A stretch of 64,000 nucleotides of DNA from NCBI RefSeq assembly GCF_001729245.1, contig NZ_CP015217.1:2408001-2472000 (forward strand), in the 5' to 3' direction. Shown here piece after piece: positions 40,285 through 61,643 of the stretch (positions are counted from its first letter, which is position 1; the number at the start of each line of letters is the position of its first letter). Made by a program: the position numbers and the translations under genes. The stretch is from Leptospira tipperaryensis (GTDB taxonomy: Bacteria; Spirochaetota; Leptospiria; Leptospirales; Leptospiraceae). The notes beneath the pieces were generated by a model, which was given only the letters and a program-made list of their open reading frames with translations, was not told the DNA's origin and did no database searches.

Positions 40285-40932
40285 ATGGCATCGTTAAGCG
40301 ACAAAGCAAGAGCAACCTATCTGGTTCTCCTTATCTTCTTTCTCTTAGGAATCGGTTTTTTTGTTTTTGATTACTTCCAAATCATCAACGCTTCCGAAAT
40401 TTTTCCTTTTCTAAGAAAGGAACCAGGTCTCGTAAATCAAGACAACGAATCTCCTTCGGAACTTCAGAAGTTAGAATTCACAAAAGCTCAGGAAAGATTT
40501 GCGGAGGAATTGGACGAATTAGAAAAGAGAAAGATCGAACTCCTCGCTGAAAAGGGACGACTGGAAGCGGAGATGGAGAAACTCGAAGAGATGAGAAAAG
40601 GTCTTATCACAAAAGAGAAGGACATGAAATCAGCGGATGCCGAAAAGAACAGTCGTCAAAAGCTAGTTAAGGTTCTTGCTGATAAGGTCGGTAATATGCC
40701 TCCGGACTCCGCGGTCGGAATGCTTCTAAACTGGCCTGACGGAGACATCATAGACGTCTTTATTCAGATGGACAAGGACGCGGAAGACGACGGAAGACCT
40801 ACGATCACAACTTATCTTCTGACTCTTTTTCCCGCGGACAGAAGAGCGATGATAACAAACAAATGGCTGAGCAGATCCGGCGGGATCAAAACTCCGGGTA
40901 TTCCGGACGACGCCGTCGAAGCAAATCCATAA
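40285..40932 (+). CDS. flbB: Periplasmic flagellar collar protein FlbB-like (MotE/MgtE-N fold)
   Basis: 215 residues. There is one N-terminal membrane helix (~12-30, LVLLIFFLLGIGFFVFDYF), then a coiled coil (FAEELDELEKRKIELLAEKG). The C-terminal MgtE-N-like domain has ADKVGNMPPDSAVGMLLNWP and LTLFPADRRAMITNKWL. Position after fliI-fliJ and the domain order match Borrelia FlbB, a base protein of the periplasmic motor collar needed for stator placement. The assignment rests on synteny plus architecture. Confidence 0.82.
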   Translation: MASLSDKARATYLVLLIFFLLGIGFFVFDYFQIINASEIFPFLRKEPGLVNQDNESPSELQKLEFTKAQERFAEELDELEKRKIELLAEKGRLEAEMEKLEEMRKGLITKEKDMKSADAEKNSRQKLVKVLADKVGNMPPDSAVGMLLNWPDGDIIDVFIQMDKDAEDDGRPTITTYLLTLFPADRRAMITNKWLSRSGGIKTPGIPDDAVEANP

Positions 40933-40945
40933 TTCGGAGCAAACG

Positions 40946-41335
40946 ATGAAACTATATTCTAAAATTATAATTCTTTTATGTTTCTTTTTCTTTTTGACGG
41001 CGTTCCCGATTCTCGGAAAGAAAAAGAACGGACCTCCTCCGAAAGTCAGCGGATACGAACTTGTTTCCAATCCTTCAGCCGCTTTTGGGAAAACGATTCA
41101 GATCTCCGGAACTGTCTCCGAAATTTTATACAAAGGAAACTCGATTCGTTTTGTAGTTTATTTTTCGGGCAAACCCGTTGCATTGGATTCGGATGCTCCT
41201 TCCTTGATTTCCAACGTCCAAGTGGGGAGTTCGGTTTCAGTCTGTGGGTTCTATCTCAAAGATCGCGAACTCAAGGCAAATGGAGTTCCTACCACAATGC
41301 CTTTTATTCTCGTAGAAACTCCCGATTGCAGATAA
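40946..41335 (+). CDS. Exported small OB-fold-like protein of unknown function
   Basis: 129 residues with a signal peptide (~1-24, IIILLCFFFFLTAFPILG) followed by a short basic stretch. The mature part is beta-rich (FGKTIQISGTVSEILYK, SSVSVCGFYLKDRELKA) and recalls tRNA_anti/OB-fold periplasmic proteins. Two cysteines could form a disulfide. It is 13 bp after flbB with GGAGCAAACG as ribosome site, so it is probably co-transcribed with the flagellar genes. No function is assigned. Confidence 0.75.
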   Translation: MKLYSKIIILLCFFFFLTAFPILGKKKNGPPPKVSGYELVSNPSAAFGKTIQISGTVSEILYKGNSIRFVVYFSGKPVALDSDAPSLISNVQVGSSVSVCGFYLKDRELKANGVPTTMPFILVETPDCR

Positions 41336-41445
41336 CGCAGAAAATCGGTTCGAAAAAAAACAAAGCGGCTTTTCCGCAAGATGGAAAGAAATATAAGAAT
41401 TCGACCTTCTCGATCCTTAGGATCGAATCGAAGTAGGATTTGCGA

Positions 41446-41886
41446 TCAGGGGTTGAAGTCGTGTAAGATTTCCTCTTCTTCCTCTAAAAGACCGCCTTGA
41501 TGTTTGTCGATTTCGTGAAGCCTACTCTCTAAAATTGAAAATTTCGATTCTTTACCTTTGGTGAAGATAGAAACTTCGTATTTTACCTCGACGAATCGAT
41601 GTTCTTTCGAAGAACAGGTCGTAAAATGCCGGTAAGGGATTCCGATTTGATAAGACTTTTTGGCTTTCCTAAATTCCTTCGTAAGATTTTCCAGATAAGG
41701 ATATAGATCCGGGATAGGATTTTTTTCGGCTGACTTTTTCGATTCCAGAAATAGGTCCGGAATTTCTTTGAGACGTCTTAAAAACTCTTTAGAGTCCTTC
41801 TTGGTCATTTTTCGTTCACCCAAGGAAATGGAAGATAGGAAAAGAAAGAAACTCGCTATCATCAAAAATGAATTTCTTGGAAGCAT
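41446..41886 (-). CDS. Exported hypothetical protein
   Basis: 146 residues with a signal peptide (~1-23, FLMIASFFLFLSSISLG). The mature part is Lys/Glu-rich with a single internal Cys (FTTCSSKEH) and no recognised domain. It converges on the flbB-side exported protein gene across 110 bp that hold only a short CGATCC-TTA-GGATCG hairpin. Its upstream side is the nested-repeat region. It is probably a periplasmic protein; no family is known to me. Confidence 0.65.
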   Translation of the reverse strand: MLPRNSFLMIASFFLFLSSISLGERKMTKKDSKEFLRRLKEIPDLFLESKKSAEKNPIPDLYPYLENLTKEFRKAKKSYQIGIPYRHFTTCSSKEHRFVEVKYEVSIFTKGKESKFSILESRLHEIDKHQGGLLEEEEEILHDFNP

Positions 41887-42012
41887 AAGATTTTTTTGAA
41901 AAGAAGTCTAAAAAATAATTTCTCTCCGTTCGAAAAAAAGAAGACATCCTTCCTTAAAAAACACCTGGTCGGAGCTACGACTTCATCGTAAAAGCGAGCG
42001 GGGCCCCACCCC

Positions 42013-42019
42013 GATCTTG
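42013..42019. repeat. 7-bp direct repeat GATCTTG, left copy (target-site duplication candidate)
   Basis: GATCTTG recurs at 42274-42280. The two copies flank the 254-bp insert exactly where the host element is split, within its central hairpin loop. Confidence 0.65.
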
Positions 42020-42273
42020 TATAATCTTACCCACAAGTTAAGAGTAGATACAACGAGAATCGTCCCGAGAGAAAGGCATTTTGTGGGAATTCCTACACAG
42101 GAGTTTTTTCTTGCGAAAAGATTGATTTTATGATAGAGGAAACTCTCCGGAATTTTTCCACCACCCGCCCCTCCGCCCGAAATTTGGGCGGGGCGCGCGA
42201 TTTTTACGGAAGAGTTGTCGGAGTTCCGACAAGTTATCTGCAGATCCAGACAACTTGTGGGTAAGGATAGGCT
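42020..42273. mobile_element. 254-bp insert with 14-bp inverted repeats, carrying a second element
   Basis: CTTACCCACAAGTT near the left end (42026-42039) is matched exactly by AACTTGTGGGTAAG near the right end (42252-42265). The copies of GATCTTG on both sides look like a target-site duplication. No protein is encoded. A complete MITE-like element (42082-42231) lies within. Confidence 0.65.
42082..42231 (+). mobile_element. MITE-like element, copy D (150 bp), nested
   Basis: The left arm is TGTGGGAATTCCTACA and the right arm TGTCGGAGTTCCGACA. The interior has TATGATAGAGGAAA. The hairpin is CCGCCC-GAAATTT-GGGCGG, where the usual A-T pair is replaced by G-C on both sides. Confidence 0.8.
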
Positions 42274-42280
42274 GATCTTG
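42274..42280. repeat. 7-bp direct repeat GATCTTG, right copy
   Basis: This is the partner of the copy at 42013-42019; see the insert entry. Confidence 0.65.
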
Positions 42281-42416
42281 GGTGGATGGGAGAGGTGGCG
42301 GGGAAAATTCACAAAATCACCTATATCAGAAAATTAAGATTCTTCAAGAAAAAATACTGTAGCACGTCTTTTCGGAACTCCTACAAGAGCCCCGAAAAGA
42401 AATGGACCGAAAACTC

Positions 42417-42976
42417 CTATTTCGAATTTGAAAAAACGATTTTCTCCAATTCCTTCAAAGCCTTTTCCAAATCGTCATTCACAATTTTGAAATCGAATTC
42501 GTTTTGGCGTGCGAGTTCTGCTCTCCCATTCTTGATTCTTTTCAAGATATTTTCTTCCGAGTCCGTCCCACGTCCTCTCAGACGTTTCTCCCATTCTTCT
42601 TCGTTAGGCGGAAGAATAAAGATCGTTACGATTCTTTCGGGAAGTTTTTCTTTGATGATCTTCGCGCCTTGGACGTCGATATCCATGATCACCGAAGCTC
42701 CCTTTTGAAACGCGTCTTCGATAAACTTAAGAGGAGTTCCATAATACTGATCATGTACGATTGCCCATTCTAAAAAAGCGGATTCGGCGATTCCTTTTTC
42801 AAATTCTTCCTTGGAAAGAAAGTGATAGGAAACCCCTTCTTTGTCTCCGGGCCGAGGAGCGCGTGTGGTGCAGGAAATGGAGAACAAAATCTCGGGATGT
42901 TTTTGTCTAAGTTTTTGGATGAGTGTCGACTTCCCTCCTCCCGCTACGGAAGAGAGAACAAAAAGTTTAGGAGAAT

Positions 42977-42980
<4 letters not shown>
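42417..42980 (-). CDS. gmk: Guanylate kinase, apparent CTG start
   Basis: 187 residues. The P-loop [12 protein letters not shown] is at the very N-terminus, then [26 protein letters not shown] (GMP site), [11 protein letters not shown] and [20 protein letters not shown] (lid). It converts GMP to GDP. A start at TTG 42887 would delete the P-loop. The only start in frame after the upstream stop is CTG at 42980, which overlaps the remA stop as CTGA, with GAGGAAG seven bases upstream. The remA-gmk pair is common in bacteria. Confidence 0.93.
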
Positions 42981-44319
<1,339 letters not shown>

Positions 44320-44367
44320 ATCTTTTCCCCCGGAACTGTCTCCAACAACATTCCCACGGAAATAAGA

Positions 44368-44727
44368 TTAAGCGAAGAATTCGATTCTGCCTCGATTGGA
44401 AGGTGCGTTAGTCGACTTTGCACCGCCCGCGGAGTAAGTGACCAATTCAGACTGACCTGGCGAAGCGGGTTTGTATGTTTTGAGTTTATCCCGAATCTGG
44501 TCGATTTTCTGATTGCGAGCGGATACCATTCTTTCTCTGGATTCCGGAGAAAGCGAGAACACATCGGTGTACAACTCGACCGCGTATTTTCTTGTATCGT
44601 TATACTCTTTGACCACCCGAGCGGTTTCGGAGATCGTATGGTGCATGGTGAAAGGATTTTCCACCTGCTGCTTCCGAATCATGTCCGGAGCCTGTCCATA
44701 GCCTAATAGAGTATCACTGAGGCGCAT
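44368..44727 (-). CDS. Small hypothetical protein in flagellar operon
   Basis: 119 residues, soluble and helical in the middle ([23 protein letters not shown] ... [18 protein letters not shown]), with a disordered Gly/Ser/Asn-rich C-terminus ending GRIEFFA. No domain is recognised. It begins 8 bp after the FapA-like gene and lies before the SwrB-like gene, so it is very probably expressed with the flagellar operon. Confidence 0.7.
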   Translation of the reverse strand: MRLSDTLLGYGQAPDMIRKQQVENPFTMHHTISETARVVKEYNDTRKYAVELYTDVFSLSPESRERMVSARNQKIDQIRDKLKTYKPASPGQSELVTYSAGGAKSTNAPSNRGRIEFFA

Positions 44728-44735
44728 CCTATGGT

Positions 44736-46724
<1,989 letters not shown>

Positions 46725-46753
46725 ATAGATGTTTGTCCTAGTAAATAAATTCT

Positions 46754-47554
<801 letters not shown>

Positions 47555-47574
47555 AAGCTCGGATCTGGAAAAAC

Positions 47575-47629
<55 letters not shown>

Positions 47630-47711
47630 GAGGCAAAAACAGGGAAATCAAGCAGTTTTTTGTCTCATTACAGTTCTGCACCGTTTTGAGCCGTCTTTAG
47701 GAAAGAAATTG

Positions 47712-48197
47712 TTACTTTTCTCCCATATCGTCTTTTGCCATCATCGTTCGGATCGCTTCTGCCATGAGTTTCGGTTCGTTTTTGATCGCTATATTTTCGA
47801 CAACGAGGTGATCTCCAAAGTTGCCGTTTTTTTGACGTTTCGGAGTGGAGGAAGCAAAGACTTCGGAAGAAGAAGGACCGTCTGCGGAAGAAGCTGCAAA
47901 CTCGGAGTCCGCAGCCTGACTCGTATAATCTCGAAAACCACCGGCTCCCGAGCCTTCTTCGCCGGACGAAGCGGAGGAAAATTCTCCCGTAAGATTGGAA
48001 AGGAAATCTAAGAATTCAGGAACCTTCATTTCCAAAATCGCGTGAACTCCAAAACCGAAAATGGCAAACGCTAAGGTGGAAAGAATGGAAATAAAGATGA
48101 TATGACCGACTTGGTTCCCCGCCAGAAATCCGCAGATCGGGCTGACGATCAGCGCGATGACTGCGAAGACTGCGACAAATAATATCTGGAGATTCAA
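47712..48197 (-). CDS. Small membrane protein in the flhG-fliA interval
   Basis: 161 residues. Two N-terminal membrane helices (~5-25 [20 protein letters not shown] and ~32-53) precede a Ser/Gly/Ala-rich linker and a short conserved-looking C-terminal helix ([16 protein letters not shown]). It starts 3 bp after flhG, so translation is likely linked. No family is recognised. A flagellar or polar role is inferred from position only. Confidence 0.72.
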   Translation of the reverse strand: MNLQILFVAVFAVIALIVSPICGFLAGNQVGHIIFISILSTLAFAIFGFGVHAILEMKVPEFLDFLSNLTGEFSSASSGEEGSGAGGFRDYTSQAADSEFAASSADGPSSSEVFASSTPKRQKNGNFGDHLVVENIAIKNEPKLMAEAIRTMMAKDDMGEK

Positions 48198-48200
48198 GGA

Positions 48201-49109
<909 letters not shown>

Positions 49110-49137
49110 TCTTTACCTCTTTCCAGCCTGATCGGGA

Positions 49138-50439
<1,302 letters not shown>

Positions 50440-50490
50440 GTTTGACTCCTTGATTTTTCTGTTTAAGAAAAATCGAATATTCTAATAATT

Positions 50491-52614
<2,124 letters not shown>

Positions 52615-52623
52615 AGTTTCCTC

Positions 52624-53718
52624 TTACACTGCTCTCCGAAAAGATTCAAGACGGGAGAGAATGGTTGCGATCGCGCGATAGAATTGTTGCGGAACCTCAG
52701 CGCCGAGTTCCACTTCCTCATAAAGACCTCTTGCTTGCAGACGATCTTCGATCGTAGGCACCCCATTCTCCCTTGCTATACGAATGATCAGAAGTGCGAA
52801 GTCATCCACTCCCTTTGCGATTACGATCGGAGCTTTGTGAATTCCGGGTTTATATTCCAGAGCCACCGCAAAGTGAGTCGGGTTTGTGATTACTACGTCT
52901 GCCTCGGGAACTTTCGCGAGCATCTTACGTTTGTTCATCATATCTCTTGCAAGTTGTCTTCTTCTTGCTTGAAGAGACCGATCCCCGTCGGATTCCTTGG
53001 CTTCTCTTTTGGCTTCGGAAGGAGTCATCTTTAAGGATTCTTCATATTCGTATCTTTGATACAAATAATCCACGACGCTGATCGCGAGAAGAATGATTCC
53101 CACGACGAGGAAGATCTTAAAGGAGGTGCTCATGATAAGAGCCACCGCTTGTTCGAGTCCCATCTCTCCTGAAAGAAGGATCGGAAAAAAATCCCGACTG
53201 ATGATGATATAAGAAACCCAACCGATGAGTCCGACTTTCGCGAGCGATTTCCCCAAGTTAAAGAGCGTCTGACGCGTAGGAAGAACCTTCTTAAAGTTGG
53301 GTGCCACTCTGCTAAAATTAAAACTCAGGGCGCGGGGTGCGAACATGAATCCCACCTGAGCGACGTTTCCTATGACGGCCCCGACCAAAGTGATTCCGAG
53401 AAGAGGCCAGAGAAGAGTAAAAAGATCGGTGGACGCATTCTTCAAGAGTTCCGTTACGGATTCGGAGCTGATATCGGTGCGTTGTCCGACACCGTGAATG
53501 TATTTGCGAAGAATATAAAACGTCCTCATGAAGAAGTATTCTCCCATGAGATAGACGAGAATCACTCCCGCGAGGAGAACGACCGCCGCAGGAAGTTCCG
53601 GTGATTTGGGAACGTTTCCTTTTTCGCGTTCTTCTCTTCTTCTACGTTCGGATCCGGGTTCGGTTCTACCCTCGTCTTCCGCCGCAAAGAGCTGGAGGTT
53701 GATCTTAAAATCGGACAC
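52624..53718 (-). CDS. flhB: Flagellar export protein FlhB
   Basis: 364 residues from GTG 53718 ([17 protein letters not shown]). The family N-terminus (LQLFA, then [20 protein letters not shown]) starts there. Four membrane helices follow, then the autocleavage motif NPTH in [18 protein letters not shown] and the C-terminal substrate-switch domain. The frame is open further up to an ATG at 53814, exactly at the edge of a MITE-like element whose end supplies TAGGAG as a ribosome site. That longer form would add 32 hydrophobic residues unlike the family. Confidence 0.95.
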   Translation of the reverse strand: MSDFKINLQLFAAEDEGRTEPGSERRRREEREKGNVPKSPELPAAVVLLAGVILVYLMGEYFFMRTFYILRKYIHGVGQRTDISSESVTELLKNASTDLFTLLWPLLGITLVGAVIGNVAQVGFMFAPRALSFNFSRVAPNFKKVLPTRQTLFNLGKSLAKVGLIGWVSYIIISRDFFPILLSGEMGLEQAVALIMSTSFKIFLVVGIILLAISVVDYLYQRYEYEESLKMTPSEAKREAKESDGDRSLQARRRQLARDMMNKRKMLAKVPEADVVITNPTHFAVALEYKPGIHKAPIVIAKGVDDFALLIIRIARENGVPTIEDRLQARGLYEEVELGAEVPQQFYRAIATILSRLESFRRAV

Positions 53719-53813
53719 GTTAGACGAAACCGAAATGGGTTCGTAAAATCGAAAGAAGAACGCCGCTTCGATCCGAAAAAAATCGAAGATGGAAAGAAAT
53801 ATTTTTAGGAGCA

Positions 53814-53972
53814 TGTGGGAACTCCTACAAGATCGGGGAAGAAGAATTCCTCTTGAAAGAAGCGCATTTCTGTGATAGAGAAAAATCTCCCGATTCTTCC
53901 CACCGCCTCACCCCACCACCCAAGATTAGGGTGGGGCACGAAACTTTCACGGAAAAAGTCGGAACTCCGACA
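53814..53972 (+). mobile_element. MITE-like element, copy F1 (159 bp), next to flhB
   Basis: The left arm is TGTGGGAACTCCTACA and the right arm AGTCGGAACTCCGACA. The interior has CTGTGATAGAGAAAAA, a C-rich run and the hairpin CCACCC-AAGATTA-GGGTGG. From the TCTTGAAAGAAGCG segment on it is nearly identical to copy F2. Its left edge touches an in-frame upstream ATG of flhB. Confidence 0.82.
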
Positions 53973-54020
53973 GATCTCCCCGGCTCTTCGAAAAGATTTT
54001 TCTTTAAAATGAAATGTTTC

Positions 54021-54179
54021 GGTCGGAATTCCTACAACGACTCTAAGAGAAATTTTCTCTTGAAAGAAGCGCATTTCTGTGATAAAGAAAAATTTCCCGA
54101 TTCTTCCCACCGCCTCACCCCACCACCCAAGATTAGGGTGGGGCACGAAACTTTCACGGAAAAAGTCGGAACTACGACA
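54021..54179 (+). mobile_element. MITE-like element, copy F2 (159 bp), between fliR and flhB
   Basis: The left arm is GGTCGGAATTCCTACA and the right arm AGTCGGAACTACGACA. The right ~115 bp differ from copy F1 at only a few positions, so F1 and F2 look like a tandem duplication. It ends 20 bp past the fliR stop codon. Confidence 0.82.
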
Positions 54180-54199
54180 GATTTGCAAAAGAAGTCTTC

Positions 54200-56060
<1,861 letters not shown>

Positions 56061-56081
56061 CCCTAAAAACTAAAACCTTAA

Positions 56082-56875
56082 CTACGATCTCAAATCGAAA
56101 AGCCCGCTTTCGAGCGAGCTTGTTTTTTCTTTGAGTTCATCGAGTTTTTTCCGAGTCTGCCTTCGTTTTTCGTCCCGGGCCGCCTCGGTTTTCTCCGTTC
56201 CTCCGGGTGGACCTTCCTGATTTCCGGAGATTCTCGAATTTAAGTCCTTAATCTGTTCAAGGACCGTGACCAAAAAGCCTCCTTCCGGAGGATCAAAGGT
56301 TTCTTTCTTTTGAAGAATTCTATGTTTTACTTCCGGATCGGAAATTTCCGTGATCAAGTTGATCCCGTTGTCCGCGACGCCTAACACAAGAAGACGACCG
56401 GAAACTTCTACAATCTGAAGTTGTTTGTTCGGTCCGAGCATAAGACTCGAAAGAACGTTCATCTCTCCGCGAACGGGAAGACGACCTTCCCTATTTTTCG
56501 CAACGTATTTTAGAATATAATAAAGTCCTACACAAAGAAGAGCTAATATAAAGACGACTCGAAAGAGTGTTCCCGCGATTCCCGGACCTTCGTCACTGGT
56601 TTTATATCGTTCTGCGACCGGATTTGTCTCGGCGGATTCCCCCGAATTAGCGGGAGGTTTTACGACCGCTGAAGGATTTTCAGTCTTCGAGGAATCGTTC
56701 TTTTTGGATTCTTCTTTGGACGCGGGTGGTTGTCCCAATTCTTTTTTGAGAGCCTCGTCCATGAGTTCTCTTTCCGACTGAGCTTGTATGGAAGTTAAGA
56801 ATAGAGTTGATACGAGAAGAATCAGAAAAACAGAAACGATCGTTCTTCTGACATTCCGGAGAGCTTCCAGAGATT

Positions 56876-56879
<4 letters not shown>
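56082..56879 (-). CDS. fliO: FliO-like flagellar export assembly protein
   Basis: 265 residues. A signal-type N-terminus (~13-33, [19 protein letters not shown]) and a disordered Lys/Pro/Glu-rich linker precede one membrane helix (~107-125, [19 protein letters not shown]). A FliO domain follows ([37 protein letters not shown]), and the tail is charged. FliO helps assemble FliP. It overlaps the fliN/fliY gene by four bases. Confidence 0.9.
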
Positions 56880-57987
<1,108 letters not shown>

Positions 57988-58059
57988 GTTTTTGTCACCT
58001 CATTTTTTTCTTCCCAACTGGATTCCACTGGGTTTTTGGGTTAAAACAACCCTTTTTCT

Positions 58060-58084
58060 AAAAAAAAGCTCTCTTTCAGAGAGT
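58060..58084 (-). terminator. Rho-independent terminator overlapping the stop of the DUF971 gene
   Basis: On the minus strand CTCTC-TGAAA-GAGAG is followed by C and then eight T residues. The TGA stop codon lies in the loop side of the hairpin. Confidence 0.75.
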
Positions 58085-58405
58085 GAGGTCTCCACCCAGT
58101 CCATCGGCAAGCATTCGAAGAGAATCAAACGAGTAAATTCCCGTTTGATGATTGTCGCTCCAGACCGGATTGATCGCGTAACGTCCTACCTTATTGACTG
58201 CGTAAAGAGAAATCTTTTGAATTCCTCCGGTGGTAGTTCCTACTTTTCCACCGTGCCCGCCCTTGCAGACGACGCAGGGACAGCGTTTTCTCAAGTCCAG
58301 AAGATCAAAGACGGAAGTAACTCCGTCTTTCCAGGTGATCTTCAAAGTTGTATCGTCAAAGTCGATGAGATCGGGTGTGGTCGCTTTTAAACTTAATTGT
58401 GCCAT
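58076..58405 (-). CDS. DUF971 / GBBH-like N-terminal domain protein
   Basis: 109 residues, a single DUF971 domain: LKITWKDGVTSVFDLLDLRKRCPCVVCKGGHGG, IYSFDSLRMLAD near the end. The CPCVVC cysteines may bind a metal. In other bacteria the domain is found alone or fused to Mrp/ApbC Fe-S carriers or to gamma-butyrobetaine hydroxylases. It is 51 bp downstream of the transporter/decarboxylase fusion and ends in a terminator. Confidence 0.85.
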   Translation of the reverse strand: MAQLSLKATTPDLIDFDDTTLKITWKDGVTSVFDLLDLRKRCPCVVCKGGHGGKVGTTTGGIQKISLYAVNKVGRYAINPVWSDNHQTGIYSFDSLRMLADGLGGDLTL

Positions 58406-58456
58406 TTTTTTACGAAGCTATTTGTAAGAGTTCCCACTGATTGGAATCGGTTGACT

Positions 58457-60688
58457 TCATTTCGGAAGTTTACACTTCTTCTCTAAGAATTTTCCGATCG
58501 GTGTTCCGTAGGTGATCTTCTCATTGAGAGGAAGAGAATCAAACTGAAACGTTTCCTTTTCCATAAGAAGAATCACGGTGGATCCCATCTCGAATCTTCC
58601 GAGCTCCGCGCCCTTGTCGATCATGATGGAAACGTCCTTGTATTCCACGGTTCTCGCACTTCGAATGAGAGTGTTCGTCACGATCTTATTGTCATAGGTG
58701 ACTCGGATTCTTCCCACGTTGGAAGCCCCCACTTTGATGACGGCGACTTTTCCGTATTCGGTTTGGAGATACGTGATCAACCTTTCATTTTTTGGAAAAA
58801 GTCCCCGGATTCCAAAAACAGCGAGTTCGTTGACCGGAAAGAGTTTTCCGGGTTCATAATAATATCCTAATATTCTTCCGTAAGCGGGAGAATGAATTCT
58901 ATGATAGTCCTGAGGTGAAAGATAAAACGTGATGTATTTTCCGTTGGAGAAATCGTCCAGATATTTCGAAGCGCCACCTCCTAAGAGTTCTTTCAGATTG
59001 TAGTCCACACCCTTGGCTTGGATGATGATTCTCTGATTGATATCCCCGTATCCGGTTATCTTTGCGTCCACGGGGGAAACCATTTCGCTCTCTGCGGATT
59101 CGATGATTCTCGCTTCCGCCTTTAAGGCTCTTGTAAAGAATGCGTTGAGAGAATTGTATTCCTGAATTTCCAATTCCGCTTCGTCGAGATTGATCTTATA
59201 CGCCCTTGCAAACGCCTTCAAGATCGGAATCATGATAAAACGAGGAAGTCTCGAGGATGCGAGAAGTCCGAATAAAAGGGAAAGTAAATTTTTGGGAACG
59301 ATCGAAAGGACGAGAAGATAAAAATCTTTTAAGACCTCGTATCTCGCTCCGCTTTCCGTAAGAAAACGTTTCAATTCCGCTCTTGCGATTTTTTCCAATA
59401 GAACTAAAGATATTAGAACGGGAACAGCCGTGATGATGGAAAGGGAATATCCAAGACCAAACGCATCATAAAGAATTCCTTCCCCATTCTTTACGTAGAG
59501 ATAGGCCGCGGAAAGGATCGTGACCAAAAAAAGAATTCGAAAGAAGTTCGCGAACTTTTCCCCGAGAATGTAAAGAGCGTTTTGTTCTCCGGTATAAAAC
59601 CATCCAGTGATGGATACGACTCCGAAAAGAAGAAAGGAAGTGAAGAAGGCCGCATTGATTGGATTGGTATGACCTTGAAAAAGAGTATTTAAGAAAAACA
59701 TCTGTTCTTCCATCTTAAACGCTCCGTAAGAAGAAAGGGCGTAGATCACAAGAGTGGATATGATAAATCCTTCGAAGAAGGTCGCGAGCATACTCACGAG
59801 TCCCTGCTTTGCCGGATAATCCGTTCTCACGACCCCCGAAACTCCCGCGCTCTTTCCGATTCCGGTTTCCGTGGACAGGAAGAAAATTCCGGAAGCCATG
59901 CTAAAGGTTCTCGCGAGAACAAAACTTCCTCCTGCAATCGCGGTCACGGGTTGAAACGCTTCCTGAAGAGAGAGCCAGAGGAAGTGTTGGAAGTTCATGA
60001 GAGAATTCTTAAATAGAAAAAAATAACCCGCAAAAAAAAGTAGAATCCCGATCGGCGCGAGATAAGCAGAAATCTTACCGACCCTTCTCACTCCTCCCAA
60101 AACGATAAAGACAAGAATCACCGACAACAAAAAAGGAACCGTCATTCCCGTGACTTCAAAAGCCTTACTCGCGATATGTGTCACATACAACATCGGAACC
60201 GCGCCGCCCATCACAAGAACCGTAAAAAGTCCGGCGATTGAAAAACTCACTGCGAGCCATCTCGCCTTCAATGCCTTTTCGATAAAATACATAGGACCGG
60301 AAAGATATCTTCCCGTCGCAGTTTTGGTTCGAAAACGAATCGCAAGTGTCGAAGAAACAAAACGTAAGGGCATGATGAGGAAGGTTGAAATCCATATCCA
60401 GAAAAGAACTCCGGGACCTCCGATCATAAGAGCGAGCGCGGATCCGATGATCGCACCCGGAAGAAGAGAGGATGCGGTCCCGGAAAAGAATGCCTGTGAA
60501 TGAACGAGCCTTCCTCTGGAACCTTTGTAGTCCATATTGCCCGAAAAAATCTTCACTGCGAGGAAAAGAAACCGAACCTGTGGAAACCTAAGACGAAGGG
60601 TTAGATAGATTCCGATAAAACTCAAAAAGTAAAAGAAAGGTTTGAGTAAATCCCAATCGAAAAATTGAAAAAAATGAAGTTGAAACAT
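58457..60688 (-). CDS. Fusion of AGCS-type amino-acid transporter and phosphatidylserine decarboxylase
   Basis: 743 residues in one unbroken frame. The first ~450 are an alanine/glycine:cation symporter (AGCS) membrane domain ([38 protein letters not shown]). The last ~250 are a phosphatidylserine decarboxylase: [22 protein letters not shown] and the pyruvoyl self-cleavage triad region [12 protein letters not shown] (cleavage before Ser of GST). PSD makes phosphatidylethanolamine. The ATG at 60688 gives a normal AGCS N-terminus; an open frame up to 60769 is ignored. The AGCS glycine-rich substrate motif is altered ([16 protein letters not shown]). Confidence 0.9.
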   Translation of the reverse strand: MFQLHFFQFFDWDLLKPFFYFLSFIGIYLTLRLRFPQVRFLFLAVKIFSGNMDYKGSRGRLVHSQAFFSGTASSLLPGAIIGSALALMIGGPGVLFWIWISTFLIMPLRFVSSTLAIRFRTKTATGRYLSGPMYFIEKALKARWLAVSFSIAGLFTVLVMGGAVPMLYVTHIASKAFEVTGMTVPFLLSVILVFIVLGGVRRVGKISAYLAPIGILLFFAGYFFLFKNSLMNFQHFLWLSLQEAFQPVTAIAGGSFVLARTFSMASGIFFLSTETGIGKSAGVSGVVRTDYPAKQGLVSMLATFFEGFIISTLVIYALSSYGAFKMEEQMFFLNTLFQGHTNPINAAFFTSFLLFGVVSITGWFYTGEQNALYILGEKFANFFRILFLVTILSAAYLYVKNGEGILYDAFGLGYSLSIITAVPVLISLVLLEKIARAELKRFLTESGARYEVLKDFYLLVLSIVPKNLLSLLFGLLASSRLPRFIMIPILKAFARAYKINLDEAELEIQEYNSLNAFFTRALKAEARIIESAESEMVSPVDAKITGYGDINQRIIIQAKGVDYNLKELLGGGASKYLDDFSNGKYITFYLSPQDYHRIHSPAYGRILGYYYEPGKLFPVNELAVFGIRGLFPKNERLITYLQTEYGKVAVIKVGASNVGRIRVTYDNKIVTNTLIRSARTVEYKDVSIMIDKGAELGRFEMGSTVILLMEKETFQFDSLPLNEKITYGTPIGKFLEKKCKLPK

Positions 60689-60739
60689 GGTCCCACCCGA
60701 TATGAAAGAAAATCCGCTTTTTTTGGAAGTCCTTGCTAG

Positions 60740-61643
<904 letters not shown>

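Larger units (their letters stand above)
41967..42385 (-). mobile_element. MITE-like element, minus orientation, split by a 254-bp insertion
   Basis: Read on the minus strand, the 5' part (42385 to 42274) starts TGTAGGAGTTCCGAAA and runs through CTGATATAGG, the C-rich run and CCACCCAAGATC. The 3' part (42019 to 41968) continues CAAGATCGGGGTGGGGCC and ends GTCGTAGCTCCGAC. Removing 42020-42273 and one GATCTTG copy gives a 158-bp element of normal layout. Confidence 0.75.

Noticed and set aside
42417..42887. gmk start at TTG 42887
   Set aside because: It would remove the P-loop, which is encoded in frame just upstream.
58038..58057. GGGTT-AAAAC-AACCC plus T5 on the plus strand as a terminator
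   Set aside because: No plus-strand gene ends here; both neighbours are on the minus strand.
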